A model generated the notes under the pieces. It was given only the letters and a program-made list of their open reading frames with translations, was not told the origin of the DNA and made no database searches. Made by a program: the position numbers and the translations under genes. Shown in pieces: positions 28,241 to 39,738 of a stretch of 64,000 nt of DNA. Source of the DNA: Vibrio sp. J1-1. Its GTDB lineage: Bacteria > Pseudomonadota > Gammaproteobacteria > Enterobacterales > Vibrionaceae. The number at the start of each line of letters is the position of its first letter. Position 1 is the stretch's first letter. The stretch lies in assembly GCF_021728395.1 (NCBI RefSeq), contig NZ_JAKKCM010000017.1:1-64000 (forward strand), written 5' to 3'.

Positions 28241-29785
28241 ATGGAATCTCAACCCGCAAAGAAAGTAAATCAAACTGGCGCAGACTATCTGCGCCAAATC
28301 CTGCGCGCACCAGTTTATGAAGTTGCAACGGTTACGCCATTGCAAGATATGCCTCGCCTGTCGGCACGTATTGGCAATAACGTGCAAATAAAGCGTGAAG
28401 ATCGCCAGCCAGTGCACTCTTTCAAGCTGCGTGGCGCTTACAACATGGTTGCAAGCCTGTCTGAAGAACAAAAAGCTGCCGGTGTCATTGCGGCTTCGGC
28501 AGGCAACCATGCTCAAGGGATGGCGTTATCTGGCACTAAGCTAGGCATCAAGACCACGATAGTAATGCCAAAAACCACACCAGACATCAAGGTTGATGCG
28601 GTGCGTAGCTTTGGTGGTAACGTTGTACTGCATGGCAGCAACTTTGATGAAGCAAAAGCTGAAGCAGAACGCCTTTCAGAAGAATATGGCTACACCTTTG
28701 TGCCACCCTTTGATCACCCATTGGTGATTGCTGGTCAAGGCACCATTGGTATGGAAATGCTGCAACAAAATGGTCACCTGGACTACATCTTTGTTCCGGT
28801 AGGCGGTGGTGGTCTGGCGGCAGGTGTTGCGGTATTGGTTAAACAGCTGATGCCGGAAATCAAAGTGATTGCTGTCGAACCAGAAGATTCTTCCTGTTTG
28901 AAAGCAGCCTTAGATGCCGGAGAGCCTGTCGTACTTGATCAAGTAAGTATGTTTGCCGATGGTGTGGCGGTAAAACGCATCGGTGAAGAGACATTCCGTT
29001 TGTGCCAGAAGTACATCGATGGACATATTGCGGTATCAAGCGACGAAATCTGCGCAGCCGTGAAAGATATCTTTGAAGATACACGAGCGATAGCAGAACC
29101 TTCAGGAGCCCTGGCTCTGGCAGGTTTGAAGAAGTTTGCAGAGCAGAACAAACTCAAAGACAAAAACCTCGGTACGGTGTTATCCGGTGCCAACACCAAC
29201 TTCCATGGCTTACGTTATGTCTCTGAACGTTGTGAACTTGGTGAAAAACGCGAAGGCTTGCTTGCTGTCACTATCCCAGAACGACAAGGCGCTTTCTTTG
29301 AGTTTTGTAACTTGATTGGTGGTCGAGCTGTGACTGAGTTCAACTACCGTTACAACGACGATGAGCTAGCAAACATCTTTGTTGGTGTACGCCTTCAGGG
29401 AGGCCAGGAAGAGTTAGCGCATATTATTCGCGATCTACGCGAAGGTGGTTATCCGGTCGTGGATCTTTCTGACGATGAAATGGCGAAGCTACACATTCGC
29501 TATATGATCGGTGGCAAGCCATCCAAAAAGCTCAAAGAGCGTTTGTATAGCTTCGAGTTTCCGGAATATCCAGGCGCGCTGCTGAAGTTCTTAAGCACAC
29601 TGGGTACCCACTGGAATATCAGCCTGTTTAACTACCGCAATCACGGTGCCGATTACGGTCGTGTTCTTTGTGGTTTCGAGCTAGATGATAGCGATTTAGC
29701 CCAGTTTTCGGCACATTTACGCGAACTTGGCTATCAGTGTAAAGACGAAACGGATAACCCATCCTATAAGTTCTTCTTATCATAA
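28241..29785 (+). CDS. ilvA: Threonine ammonia-lyase (biosynthetic)
   Basis: IlvA deaminates threonine to 2-ketobutyrate for isoleucine synthesis and is inhibited by isoleucine. The 514-residue protein has an N-terminal PLP domain with the catalytic Lys in SFKLRGAY (about 60-67), the phosphate loop GGGGLAAG (about 188-195), and two C-terminal ACT-like regulatory domains (starting near 336 and 432). The start is ATG at 28241, or GTG one codon earlier; AGAGGG precedes both. It is the last gene of the ilv operon, followed by a strong terminator. Confidence 0.96.
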   Translation: MESQPAKKVNQTGADYLRQILRAPVYEVATVTPLQDMPRLSARIGNNVQIKREDRQPVHSFKLRGAYNMVASLSEEQKAAGVIAASAGNHAQGMALSGTKLGIKTTIVMPKTTPDIKVDAVRSFGGNVVLHGSNFDEAKAEAERLSEEYGYTFVPPFDHPLVIAGQGTIGMEMLQQNGHLDYIFVPVGGGGLAAGVAVLVKQLMPEIKVIAVEPEDSSCLKAALDAGEPVVLDQVSMFADGVAVKRIGEETFRLCQKYIDGHIAVSSDEICAAVKDIFEDTRAIAEPSGALALAGLKKFAEQNKLKDKNLGTVLSGANTNFHGLRYVSERCELGEKREGLLAVTIPERQGAFFEFCNLIGGRAVTEFNYRYNDDELANIFVGVRLQGGQEELAHIIRDLREGGYPVVDLSDDEMAKLHIRYMIGGKPSKKLKERLYSFEFPEYPGALLKFLSTLGTHWNISLFNYRNHGADYGRVLCGFELDDSDLAQFSAHLRELGYQCKDETDNPSYKFFLS

Positions 29786-29793
29786 ACGGCTCT

Positions 29794-29825
29794 AAAAACA
29801 CCTCGCTAAAGTGAGGTGTTTTTAT
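29794..29825 (+). terminator. Terminator of the ilv operon
   Basis: AAAACACCTC pairs with GAGGTGTTTT around a short loop (GCTAAAGT) and is followed by TATTT. It lies between the convergent ilvA and punR stop codons and may serve both. Confidence 0.88.
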
Positions 29826-30728
29826 TTAAGCCTGCAGCCAATCCTGATGTAACTGACTGGATGATCCTAAGTAATCCACCATCCATTGGATCAACTTATG
29901 GTTTTCATCTTTACGCCATACCAAACAACAATGGCTTACAGGTTTGTCGTCCGGTAGGACCTTCTCCACCAGCACACCATCATTAATTAATGGCATCGCG
30001 ATATGACGTGGCATAAACCCAACCCCAACCCCATTTTTCAGACACTCGATCGCCGCATACCAATTTGGCAGCAATAAACGGCGCTGATGAGGATAGTGAC
30101 CAGTGTGTCGCTTAGGTAATACATTCGATGTGTCGTCCAGACAAATAGCTGGAAACTGGCTAACAAACGCTTCCGTTAACGCCTGCTGGCGTACACAGGG
30201 GTGCGCCGGTGACATGACAAATGCCCAGTCCAGCATTCCCATGTCTCTCACTTCAAAGTCTCCACCAACAGGGATAGCACTGGTTGCGCCAATGACAATA
30301 TCCGCCCGCCCCTGTGCAATCGCCTCCCAGGAGCCGTTAAATACTTCCATATTGATTTGCAGCTCAGCAAACTCAAATTCACGATAAAAATCTTCAATTA
30401 GCGGTTTCAGCTTTTCCAGTTTTACCACGTTATCCAAAGTCAGTTTGAGTGTCGTCTGCCAGCCATGTGCCGCTCGACGGGTCTGAGCTTTAACCTCTTC
30501 CATTTGACGTAACAAAACACGCGCCTCTGAGATAAACAATTCTCCCGCAGGAGTCAGTTCTACCTTTCTTGGCAAACGTCGAAACAATACAACATCCAAA
30601 TCCTGCTCTACCTGGCGAACACCATAACTGATTGCCGAAGGCACTTTGTGCAACACCTCTGCAGCCGCGGTAAAGCTCCCCAACCGGGCGACGGTATCAA
30701 GCATTTCTAATGAGGATTTGGAAAACAT
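29826..30728 (-). CDS. punR: LysR-type regulator PunR (YdhB family)
   Basis: A 300-residue LysR-type activator. The N-terminal winged-HTH is clear (VARLGSFTAAAEVLHKVPSAISYGVRQVEQDL, in two parts around residues 12-44), followed by the effector-binding domain. The segment VFNGSWEAIAQGRADIVIGA and the AIPVGG..E.RDMGML motif match YdhB/PunR of E. coli as I recall it. It is divergent from an MFS gene of the PunC type, the same pair as in E. coli, where PunR activates the purine-nucleoside importer. The assignment rests on both sequence and context. Confidence 0.85.
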   Translation of the reverse strand: MFSKSSLEMLDTVARLGSFTAAAEVLHKVPSAISYGVRQVEQDLDVVLFRRLPRKVELTPAGELFISEARVLLRQMEEVKAQTRRAAHGWQTTLKLTLDNVVKLEKLKPLIEDFYREFEFAELQINMEVFNGSWEAIAQGRADIVIGATSAIPVGGDFEVRDMGMLDWAFVMSPAHPCVRQQALTEAFVSQFPAICLDDTSNVLPKRHTGHYPHQRRLLLPNWYAAIECLKNGVGVGFMPRHIAMPLINDGVLVEKVLPDDKPVSHCCLVWRKDENHKLIQWMVDYLGSSSQLHQDWLQA

Positions 30729-30881
30729 CGCGAAGTACCTTTCAAATTTTTTGATTGATAACTAACAATTTTAGCGTTTTATTTTTAGTAAATCGAAAAA
30801 TAGAATGAAAGAACAAATAAATCAGGGTTGGCGCCGACTGATATTGGTTAAAAAGTAATTAAATAATTTGATTGGTTAATA
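30729..30881. promoter_or_regulatory. Divergent punR/punC promoter region
   Basis: An AT-rich spacer of 153 bases. It holds a dyad ATTG-N8-CAAT at 30754-30769 near the punR start and a direct repeat ATTGGTTAA at 30843-30851 and 30871-30879 near the punC start. LysR-type regulators commonly bind dyads of the ATTG/CAAT or T-N11-A type, so the first site may be the PunR binding site. No strong sigma70 hexamers are evident. Confidence 0.4.
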
Positions 30882-32087
30882 ATGAAAATATCAAAACTAC
30901 AACTCGTTTACCTGGCAGCACTGTCGATGCTGGGCTTTATTGCCACGGATATGTATCTTCCGGCATTTAAAGCGATGGAAATCGACTTTGCGACCGGTCC
31001 GGAGCAAATCGCTCTGTCTCTCACCGTTTTTCTCGGCGGGATGGCATTTGGTCAGCTGATGTGGGGCCTGGCCTCCGATAAATTTGGCCACCGCAATACA
31101 CTGGCCGCTGGTTTAATCGTATTTACCCTTGCTTCATTCGGACTGGCGTTCTGTGACCAGGTATGGCAACTGCTCACTCTACGATTTGTGCAGGCTATCG
31201 GCGTCTGCGCACCAGCCGTTATCTGGCAAGCCATGGTAATTAAACGTTACTCAAGTAGCAGCCAGCAGATTTTCGCCACCATTATGCCTCTGGTGGCATT
31301 GTCGCCAGCATTGGCACCACAACTTGGTGTGTTACTGGCAGATAGTTTTGGCTGGCACAGTATTTTTATCGCTTTAACACTGGTTGGTGTATTGCTTGTC
31401 GCGGCAACCATGATGCAAAAAGACCAAAAAGCGGAAGTAAAACAGACCAGTATCTCGTCAGATATTAAAGCACTACTCGGCTCTAAGACTTATCTTGGCA
31501 ACGTCATCATGTTTGCCACCGCTTCCGCTGCCTTTTTTGCTTACCTGACCGGTATGCCGGAAATCATGGCGCAACTGGGTTATGAAGCCAAAGACATTGG
31601 TCTGAGCTTTATTCCACAAACCATTGCTTTTATGGCTGGTGGCTATTTAGGCAAAGTGGGTGTACGCAAATATGGCGATAAGAATGTTTTACGCCAACTG
31701 ATCGGGTTATTTAGTGTCGCTGCACTGATGGTATTCGTTGCCTCACAATGGACGTTAACCTCCATCTGGCCAATTCTGACGCCTTTCTGTCTGATCGCAG
31801 TCGCAAACGGTGCGATGTACCCTATCGTTGTAAACCGAGCTCTGGCGAGTGCTCAGCAGAGCCCAGCAACCGCAGCGGGTTTGCAAAACAGCTTACAGAT
31901 CTGTGTCAGTAGTCTCGCCAGCGCATTTGTTGCCGCGATGGCCAGCCAGGCTCAATCGGTCACAGGTATCGCAATTGTGATTTGTATGGGCGGTTTGTGG
32001 ATCGGCTACATTCTGTCAAACCGAGAACTGATAAAACACTTCTCAGCACCAGACAACGCTCGCGTGGTCAGCGAAGAAGAACGCTAA
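30882..32087 (+). CDS. punC: Purine nucleoside MFS transporter PunC (YdhC family)
   Basis: A 401-residue major-facilitator protein of the Bcr/CflA (DHA1) type with about 12 membrane segments. It matches YdhC/PunC of E. coli as I recall it: LGFIATDMYLPAFKAM near the start, RFVQAIGVCAPAVIWQA in the middle, FATIMPLVALSPALAPQLG, and PFCLIAVANGAMYPIVV. PunC imports purine nucleosides such as inosine and guanosine. Its gene is divergent from punR and is followed by a terminator. A drug-efflux role is the alternative for the wider family. Confidence 0.85.
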   Translation: MKISKLQLVYLAALSMLGFIATDMYLPAFKAMEIDFATGPEQIALSLTVFLGGMAFGQLMWGLASDKFGHRNTLAAGLIVFTLASFGLAFCDQVWQLLTLRFVQAIGVCAPAVIWQAMVIKRYSSSSQQIFATIMPLVALSPALAPQLGVLLADSFGWHSIFIALTLVGVLLVAATMMQKDQKAEVKQTSISSDIKALLGSKTYLGNVIMFATASAAFFAYLTGMPEIMAQLGYEAKDIGLSFIPQTIAFMAGGYLGKVGVRKYGDKNVLRQLIGLFSVAALMVFVASQWTLTSIWPILTPFCLIAVANGAMYPIVVNRALASAQQSPATAAGLQNSLQICVSSLASAFVAAMASQAQSVTGIAIVICMGGLWIGYILSNRELIKHFSAPDNARVVSEEER

Positions 32088-32117
32088 ATCAGAGATCGAT
32101 TACAACCTAGTCATAAC

Positions 32118-32148
32118 AAGAGCCGTACGACACGGCTCTTTGTATTTT
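32118..32148. terminator. Bidirectional terminator after punC
   Basis: AAGAGCCGT and ACGGCTCTT pair around ACGAC, followed by TGTATTTT on the plus strand. It lies between punC and the convergent binding-protein gene. Confidence 0.82.
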
Positions 32149-32923
32149 ATAGACTTTTTAATCCCCACTTTTCAGCAACTTGCTTAAAGAAACCTTGAGT
32201 TTCTTTAAGCTTCACCCAGTGATTGATATAGTTAATCCAGACTTGGTCATCTTGTGGCAGTAGCATGGCTATCGGTGTTGGCCGACGCGGTGTTTCAACT
32301 GGAACGATAGCCAGTTGATTAAATTTCTCCACCAGCGTGGCCGCTTCCACATTCGATGTCACTGACACATCGGCTCGGCGGGCAAGCAGCTCCTGAAAAT
32401 CTCGTGCAGGCGCTTCTATCACAATATGCTGCGCAGAAGGAAAAAACTCTTTCACCATCTTTTCTTGTACCGTCCCTAATGTCGCCGCGACTTTCACCTC
32501 TGGGTTATCAAAATCGGCCCATTCGGTATATTTTCCGAGGTCGCTCTTCTGTACGACTGGCACAAACGCAAGATAAAAATAAGGCCGGCTATATCCCGCA
32601 ACTTTGGCACGTGACATATTTAAAGATGCACTTCCGGTGATGTCATACTTATTGGCCGTAATTCCATTGACCAGCGTCTTCCAGTCTGTGGCAACGTATT
32701 CCACTTTCACCCCAAGATCTTTGGCCAGCTCTGTCATCACATCAATATCAAATCCTCGGTAGCTGTTCGTCGCTGGATCTTTCATTGTCATCGGATTCCA
32801 ATCACCAGTAGTACCAACTCTCAATATCCCTTTGTCCAAAATATCTTGAAGACGACTCTGGGCGTACGCAACTTGAGTCATGGTGAGTAAACATATACCT
32901 AAAGCGAGCAAAATCTTTTTCAT
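32147..32923 (-). CDS. Periplasmic amino-acid-type binding protein (PheC-like)
   Basis: A 258-residue exported protein of the family 3 extracellular solute-binding proteins. The signal peptide is MKKILLALGICLLTMTQVAYAQ. The mature part shows LRVGTTGDWNPMT, the GFDIDVMTELAKDLG segment and a C-terminal WGLKSL end. Sequence features also recall the cyclohexadienyl dehydratase PheC, a catalytic relative of these binding proteins, so a periplasmic aromatic-acid dehydratase cannot be excluded. The gene is divergent from an ABC permease gene 115 bases away, which favours a transporter role. No ATPase lies next to it. Confidence 0.75.
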   Translation of the reverse strand: MKKILLALGICLLTMTQVAYAQSRLQDILDKGILRVGTTGDWNPMTMKDPATNSYRGFDIDVMTELAKDLGVKVEYVATDWKTLVNGITANKYDITGSASLNMSRAKVAGYSRPYFYLAFVPVVQKSDLGKYTEWADFDNPEVKVAATLGTVQEKMVKEFFPSAQHIVIEAPARDFQELLARRADVSVTSNVEAATLVEKFNQLAIVPVETPRRPTPIAMLLPQDDQVWINYINHWVKLKETQGFFKQVAEKWGLKSL

Positions 32924-33038
32924 GTTTATTCCTTGAACATTAATGACCTTATACAGGTTACTGATTAACCTTTATTAAAACCCCATTGAAAAACATAGCA
33001 GTAACAATGGAAATATTTCGTTAATTTAGGAAATCAAC
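32924..33038. promoter_or_regulatory. Divergent spacer, binding protein / permease
   Basis: An AT-rich spacer of 115 bases between two divergent genes; it must hold both promoters. No clear operator was recognised. AGGAAATCAAC precedes the GTG start at 33039. Confidence 0.35.
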
Positions 33039-33782
33039 GTGAACTATCGTTATCTATGGCTGACCACTTCAATACTGTTAATTACTGGCTGCTCTGATTA
33101 TCAATGGGGTTGGTACGTGCTCGATCCTTCAACAGAACAAGGGCTTACGAATCTTCGATTCTTAGTGTCTGGATTTAATGACACGATTCAAGTATCACTT
33201 CTGAGCATGTTATTTGCCATGACTCTGGGCTTACTCATCGCCTTACCCGCCCTATCAACTTCTCCGGCTCTTAAATGGATAAACCGTATTTATGTAGAAG
33301 TGATTCGCGCGATCCCAGTCCTAGTCTTGCTGCTGTGGGTGTATTACGGCATGCCTACTTTGCTCTCGGTTTCACTCAATCATTATTGGGCTGGCGTGAT
33401 CGCGTTGACCATTGCCGAGAGTGCATTTATGGCTGAGGTGTTTCGTGGTGGGATTCAGGCAATCAGTCGTGGTCAGCATGAAGCTGCGGAGTCGATAGGT
33501 TTGAATTACTGGCAAAAGATGCGCTTGGTTATTTTACCTCAGGCGTTCAGACAAATATTACCGCCGCTGGGTAATCAGTTTGTCTATATCCTCAAAATGA
33601 GTTCCCTGGTCAGTGTCATTGGATTGAGTGATCTCACACGTCGGGCTAACGAGTTGGTGGTCAATGAGTACTTACCATTAGAGATATACACCTTCTTAGT
33701 ACTGGAGTACTTATTATTGATACTCTGTGTCTCTCAGGCAGTGCGCTGGCTGGAGAAACGCATCGCAATTCCAAGCTACTAG
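33039..33782 (+). CDS. Amino-acid ABC transporter permease
   Basis: A 247-residue inner-membrane permease of the HisM/GlnP type. The cytoplasmic EAA loop that contacts the ATPase is present in EAAESIGLNYWQKMRLVILP (about 151-170). The start is a GTG with AGGAAATCAAC upstream. The N-terminus contains the lipobox-like LLITGC before the conserved region, an odd feature because permeases are not normally lipoproteins; it may simply be the first membrane segment. It faces the binding-protein gene and lacks a partner permease or ATPase, so it may use an ATPase from elsewhere. Confidence 0.85.
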   Translation: MNYRYLWLTTSILLITGCSDYQWGWYVLDPSTEQGLTNLRFLVSGFNDTIQVSLLSMLFAMTLGLLIALPALSTSPALKWINRIYVEVIRAIPVLVLLLWVYYGMPTLLSVSLNHYWAGVIALTIAESAFMAEVFRGGIQAISRGQHEAAESIGLNYWQKMRLVILPQAFRQILPPLGNQFVYILKMSSLVSVIGLSDLTRRANELVVNEYLPLEIYTFLVLEYLLLILCVSQAVRWLEKRIAIPSY

Positions 33783-33816
33783 TCCAAACATCTGTACCCA
33801 GGAAATAAAAACAACA

Positions 33817-33842
33817 AAGCCGCTCAATTTGAGCGGCCTTGA
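33817..33842. terminator. Bidirectional terminator permease/glmU
   Basis: GCCGCTC pairs with GAGCGGC around AATTT. On the minus strand it is followed by TTTGTTGTTTTTATTT, a good U tract for glmU; on the plus strand by CTTGATTT, a weaker one. Confidence 0.8.
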
Positions 33843-33881
33843 TTTAAATTTGTCTTAGCTAAATATTCACGCTGGAGTGCG

Positions 33882-35243
33882 TTACTTCTTCTTTACCGGA
33901 CGCTGCCAGCCAGTGATTCTGCGCTCTTTAGCACGAGTAATCACTAACTCACCTTCAGCTACGTCTTTCGTCAAAGTCGTGCCAGCGCCAATAGTCGCAC
34001 CATCAGCAATAGCAACTGGAGCCACTAACTGGCTATCCGAGCCAACGAAAACATCATCACCAATGATGGTTTTGAACTTGTTCGCACCATCGTAATTACA
34101 CGTAATCGTACCTGCACCGATATTGGTACGCTGGCCGATTTCTGCATCGCCCAGGTAAGTCAGGTGGTTGGCTTTAGAGCCTTCACCAATGCGCGCATTC
34201 TTCACTTCGACAAAGTTACCTACGTGAGAGTCGTTACGCATATCCGCACCAGGACGCAAGCGAGTAAACGGACCAACAGTACAGTCCTCTCCAACAGTCG
34301 CACCTTCAATCACGCTATATGGACGGACGATCGTATTGTCATCAATCTCACAATCTTTCAACACACAGCCAGCACCGATAACGACGTTATCACCAAGCGA
34401 TACACTGCCTTCGATGATCACGTTGACATCAATTTCGCAGTCCATGCCACATTGAAGCTCACCACGTAAGTCAAAGCGAGCCGGATCACGCAACATGACG
34501 CCCTGCTCCAGAAGCTTTTGCGCTTGCATCGATTGGAACGCACGCTCTAAACGAGCAAGTTGAGCACGGTCATTAACCCCTTCAACTTCAATCGCGTTAA
34601 CAGGATGTACCGCCTCTACAGCACGACCTTCATCGTGAGCAGCAGCTATCACATCAGTAAGGTAGTACTCACCTTGCGCATTATTGTTGTTTAAGCCTGA
34701 CAACCAGCGCTTCAGATCACCACCCGTCGCCACCATCACACCGGTGTTGATTTCTTTAATCTGTTTTTGTTCTTCGGTGGCATCTTTCTGCTCGACGATA
34801 GCGACCACAGGACCGTTCTTACGCACAATGCGTCCGTAGCCTGTTGGGTTATCCAGAACAACGGTCAGTAACGCGATACCCCCCGTTGGTTGAGCGTCAA
34901 GCAGGCTCTCAATAGTTTCCGCCGAAATCAGTGGAACATCCCCATACGAGACAAGGATTTTTTCATCATCTTCGAATTGCGCTGAGGCCTGATCCACCGC
35001 ATGACCAGTACCTAACTGCTCCGCCTGAAGTACCCAGTTTACTGGTTCTTCCGCTAGCACCTGTTTCATTTGATCACCGCCATGACCATAAACCAGATGA
35101 ATATTTTGAGCACCAAGACCTGTACATGTATCAATTACATGTTTTGCCATTGGCTTCCCTGCCAAAGTGTGAAGCACTTTAGGCATGTTTGAATACATAC
35201 GGGTACCTTTACCCGCAGCAAGAATTACAGCACTGAATTTCAT
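33882..35243 (-). CDS. glmU: Bifunctional UDP-GlcNAc pyrophosphorylase / GlcN-1-P acetyltransferase
   Basis: GlmU acetylates glucosamine-1-P and then makes UDP-GlcNAc for peptidoglycan and LPS. The 453-residue protein has an N-terminal nucleotidyltransferase domain with [11 protein letters not shown] and the Lys of PKVLH, and a C-terminal left-handed beta-helix with the acetyltransferase site region [12 protein letters not shown]. The ATG at 35243 ([16 protein letters not shown]) was chosen over an in-frame TTG two codons upstream. It lies downstream of the atp operon, separated by a terminator, the usual order in Vibrio. Confidence 0.97.
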   Translation of the reverse strand: MKFSAVILAAGKGTRMYSNMPKVLHTLAGKPMAKHVIDTCTGLGAQNIHLVYGHGGDQMKQVLAEEPVNWVLQAEQLGTGHAVDQASAQFEDDEKILVSYGDVPLISAETIESLLDAQPTGGIALLTVVLDNPTGYGRIVRKNGPVVAIVEQKDATEEQKQIKEINTGVMVATGGDLKRWLSGLNNNNAQGEYYLTDVIAAAHDEGRAVEAVHPVNAIEVEGVNDRAQLARLERAFQSMQAQKLLEQGVMLRDPARFDLRGELQCGMDCEIDVNVIIEGSVSLGDNVVIGAGCVLKDCEIDDNTIVRPYSVIEGATVGEDCTVGPFTRLRPGADMRNDSHVGNFVEVKNARIGEGSKANHLTYLGDAEIGQRTNIGAGTITCNYDGANKFKTIIGDDVFVGSDSQLVAPVAIADGATIGAGTTLTKDVAEGELVITRAKERRITGWQRPVKKK

Positions 35244-35342
35244 TGACAACCTATTGACGTTCTTTATTTAATTGGCGGATATTTTAGACAGCTTGAAGGA
35301 ATAAGTTAATGGTGAAAGGTCAATTTCTAATGAAAATTAATC

Positions 35343-35371
35343 AAAAAGGCGACCATTTGGCCGCCTTTTTC
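35343..35371 (-). terminator. Terminator of the atp operon
   Basis: On the minus strand AAAAAGGCGGCC pairs with GGTCGCCTTTTT across a short loop (AAAT), followed by GATT. It lies about 20 bases after the atpC stop. Confidence 0.88.
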
Positions 35372-35392
35372 ATGCAACGTTGCTAATTGAGC

Positions 35393-35815
35393 TTAGCGAC
35401 GCTTTTTGGTCAGCTCGATAACTCGTAGCTGAGCAATGGCTTTAGCCAGTTCACTGGCCGCTTGTGCGAAGTCCATATCGCCATGCTGGTTCTGGATATT
35501 CTCCTCAGCACGACGCTTAGCTTCTTCTGCCTTCGCTGCGTCTAGATCTTCACCACGAATCGCTGTATCAGCCAGTACTGTAGCAGTACCCGGCTGAACT
35601 TCGACCATACCACCAGAGACATAAATGAACTCTTCGTGGCCGTGCTGTTTCACAATACGCACCATACCAGGCTGAATAGCGGTCAGAAGCGGAGTATGGC
35701 CATGGAAAATACCAAGCTCACCTTCGCTACCGGTCACCTGAAACGTCTCTACACGACCAGAGAAAATGCGTTTCTCAGCGCTTACTACGTCTAGGTGAAA
35801 GGTTATTGGTGCCAT
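35393..35815 (-). CDS. atpC: ATP synthase epsilon subunit
   Basis: The epsilon subunit of the F1 stalk, which couples rotation and can inhibit ATP hydrolysis. The 140-residue length is normal. The N-terminal beta-sandwich carries [19 protein letters not shown] and GHTPLLTAI; the C-terminal helical hairpin is Ala/Lys/Glu-rich. It is the last gene of the minus-strand operon atpIBEFHAGDC. Confidence 0.97.
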   Translation of the reverse strand: MAPITFHLDVVSAEKRIFSGRVETFQVTGSEGELGIFHGHTPLLTAIQPGMVRIVKQHGHEEFIYVSGGMVEVQPGTATVLADTAIRGEDLDAAKAEEAKRRAEENIQNQHGDMDFAQAASELAKAIAQLRVIELTKKRR

Positions 35816-35833
35816 ATCGCCTCCTAGTTAGCC

Positions 35834-37252
<1,419 letters not shown>

Positions 37253-37272
37253 CTATTTCGTTTAACCTAAGC

Positions 37273-38139
37273 TTAAACCGCAGATGCACCACCAACGATT
37301 TCCGACAGTTCTTGTGTGATCGCAGCCTGACGGGCTTTGTTGTACACAAGTTCCAAATCATCAATCAAGTTGGTTGCGTTATCCGTTGCAGCCTTCATCG
37401 CAATCATTCGAGCCGCTTGCTCACAAGCAAGGTTCTCTACCACACCTTGGTATACCTGAGACTCTACATAACGCACTAGTAGCGTATCCAGTAGAGGTTT
37501 TGGCTCAGGCTCATAGATGTAGTCCCATGAGTGCTCACGCTGCATCTCTTTGCTGTCCGATTTAGGCAAAGGTAGCAATTGATCGATCGTTGGTTGCTGA
37601 ACCATAGTGTTTACAAACTTGTTGAACACTACGTATAGACGGTCCAGTTCACCTTCATCGTATTTCTTAAGCATTACGCCAACAGAACCGATTAGGTCTT
37701 CCAGGCTTGGGTTATCGCCAAGGCCAGAAACCTGTGCCGCAACTTTTGCGCCACCATGTTTAAAGAAACCGGTCGCTTTTGAGCCAATAACAGCTAGCTC
37801 AACTTCAGCACCTTTTTCTTTCCATGCTTGCATGTCTGTAACGGCTTTCTTGAACACGTTAATGTTCAAACCACCACACAGACCACGGTCTGTCGAAACG
37901 ATGATGTAACCAACACGTTTAGCTTCACGCTCTTCTAGGTACGGATGACGGTACTCTAGATTTGCGTTTGCCACATGACCGATCACTTTACGCATTGTTT
38001 CAGCGTATGGACGAGAAGCTTCCATTGCATCTTGAGAGCGACGCATTTTTGAAGCTGCTACCATTTCCATCGCTTTCGTAATTTTCTGCGTGCTTTTAAC
38101 ACTACCGATTTTATTACGTATCTCTTTTGCGCCGGCCAT
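37273..38139 (-). CDS. atpG: ATP synthase gamma subunit
   Basis: The rotating central stalk of F1. The 288-residue protein has the N-terminal helix [20 protein letters not shown] and the conserved C-terminal helix with [17 protein letters not shown], the pair that forms the coiled-coil shaft. It lies between atpA and atpD, as usual. Confidence 0.98.
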   Translation of the reverse strand: MAGAKEIRNKIGSVKSTQKITKAMEMVAASKMRRSQDAMEASRPYAETMRKVIGHVANANLEYRHPYLEEREAKRVGYIIVSTDRGLCGGLNINVFKKAVTDMQAWKEKGAEVELAVIGSKATGFFKHGGAKVAAQVSGLGDNPSLEDLIGSVGVMLKKYDEGELDRLYVVFNKFVNTMVQQPTIDQLLPLPKSDSKEMQREHSWDYIYEPEPKPLLDTLLVRYVESQVYQGVVENLACEQAARMIAMKAATDNATNLIDDLELVYNKARQAAITQELSEIVGGASAV

Positions 38140-38183
38140 CGTTACTCTCCGTTAGTTGGTGGCAGAAACTGCCACCGACCTAA

Positions 38184-39725
38184 TTACCAAGTTTGGGTTG
38201 CTTTGAAGTCGTCAGTCAGTTTCTTCAACTGAGCTTCGATTTCATCGTTGTAAGCACCAGACTTGTCGATCTCAGCTGCTAGTTCAGCGTATTGACCGCG
38301 AGCGTACGATAGTAGAGCCGCCTCAAAATCTAGAACTTTACTTAGTTCTATATCATCAAGGTAACCGCGCTCTGCCGCGAAGATAGTTAGCGCTTGGTCA
38401 AATACAGACATTGGAGCGTACTGCTTCTGCTTCATTAGTTCTGTAACTTTTTGACCATGGTCTAGCTGTTTCTTCGTTGCTTCATCAAGGTCAGAAGAGA
38501 ACTGAGCAAATGCGGCTAGTTCGCGGTATGCAGCTAGTGCTGTACGGATACCACCTGATAGTTTCTTGATGATTTTCGTCTGAGCTGAACCACCTACACG
38601 AGATACTGAGATACCTGGGTCAACAGCCGGGCGTACACCTGCGTTGAATAGCTCAGTTTGTAGGAAGATCTGACCATCGGTAATCGAGATTACGTTAGTC
38701 GGTACGAATGCTGAAACGTCACCTGCTTGAGTTTCGATGATAGGAAGAGCAGTCAAAGAACCAGTCTTACCTTTCACTTCACCGTTAGTGAAACGCTCTA
38801 CGTACTCTTCGCTTACACGAGCTGCACGCTCTAGTAGACGAGAGTGTAAGTAGAATACGTCACCTGGGAATGCCTCACGGCCTGGTGGACGTTTAAGTAG
38901 TAGAGAGATCTGACGGTAAGCTACTGCTTGCTTAGATAGATCATCGTAAACAATCAGTGCATCTTCGCCGCGATCGCGGAAGTATTCACCCATCGCACAA
39001 CCTGCGTAAGGCGCTAGGTATTGTAGCGCTGCAGATTCAGAAGCTGATGCAACTACAACGATAGTGTTTTGTAGTGCGCCGTGCTCTTCTAGTTTGCGAA
39101 CCACGTTAGCAATAGTCGATGCTTTCTGACCAATTGCTACGTAGATTGAGAAAATACCAGAGTCTTTCTGGTTGATGATCGCATCGATCGCCAGTGCTGT
39201 TTTACCAATCTGACGGTCACCGATGATAAGCTCACGCTGACCACGACCGATTGGGATCATTGAGTCAACTGACTTATAACCAGTTTGCACAGGTTGGTCT
39301 ACCGATTTACGGTCGATTACACCTGGTGCGATCACTTCTACAGGTGAAGTCATTTTCGCTTCGATTGGACCTTTACCATCGATAGGCTCACCCAGCGTGT
39401 TTACTACGCGGCCTAGTAGTTCTGGACCAACTGGCACTTCAAGAATGCGGCCAGTACCTGTAACTTTCATGCCTTCCCTAAGGTCAGCATATGGGCCCAT
39501 TACAACCGCACCAACCGAGTCACGCTCTAGGTTAAGTGCCAGTGCAAAACGGCCACCCGGTAATTCAATCATTTCACCTTGCATCACGTCCGCTAGGCCG
39601 TGGATGCGGATGATACCATCGCTTACCGATACGATAGTACCCTCGTTACGAGCTTCACTAACAACTTCGAAAGATTCGATACGTTGTTTGATCAGATCGC
39701 TAATTTCCGTGGAATTAAGTTGCAT
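38184..39725 (-). CDS. atpA: ATP synthase alpha subunit
   Basis: The non-catalytic nucleotide-binding F1 subunit. The 513-residue protein has Walker A GDRQIGKT (169-176) and the family signature [14 protein letters not shown] region (about 366-379). The frame runs 10 codons upstream of the chosen ATG at 39725 ([16 protein letters not shown]) into the end of atpH; GGGGATTGGAG before 39725 decides for the shorter form. Confidence 0.98.
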   Translation of the reverse strand: MQLNSTEISDLIKQRIESFEVVSEARNEGTIVSVSDGIIRIHGLADVMQGEMIELPGGRFALALNLERDSVGAVVMGPYADLREGMKVTGTGRILEVPVGPELLGRVVNTLGEPIDGKGPIEAKMTSPVEVIAPGVIDRKSVDQPVQTGYKSVDSMIPIGRGQRELIIGDRQIGKTALAIDAIINQKDSGIFSIYVAIGQKASTIANVVRKLEEHGALQNTIVVVASASESAALQYLAPYAGCAMGEYFRDRGEDALIVYDDLSKQAVAYRQISLLLKRPPGREAFPGDVFYLHSRLLERAARVSEEYVERFTNGEVKGKTGSLTALPIIETQAGDVSAFVPTNVISITDGQIFLQTELFNAGVRPAVDPGISVSRVGGSAQTKIIKKLSGGIRTALAAYRELAAFAQFSSDLDEATKKQLDHGQKVTELMKQKQYAPMSVFDQALTIFAAERGYLDDIELSKVLDFEAALLSYARGQYAELAAEIDKSGAYNDEIEAQLKKLTDDFKATQTW

Positions 39726-39738
39726 GCTCCAATCCCCA

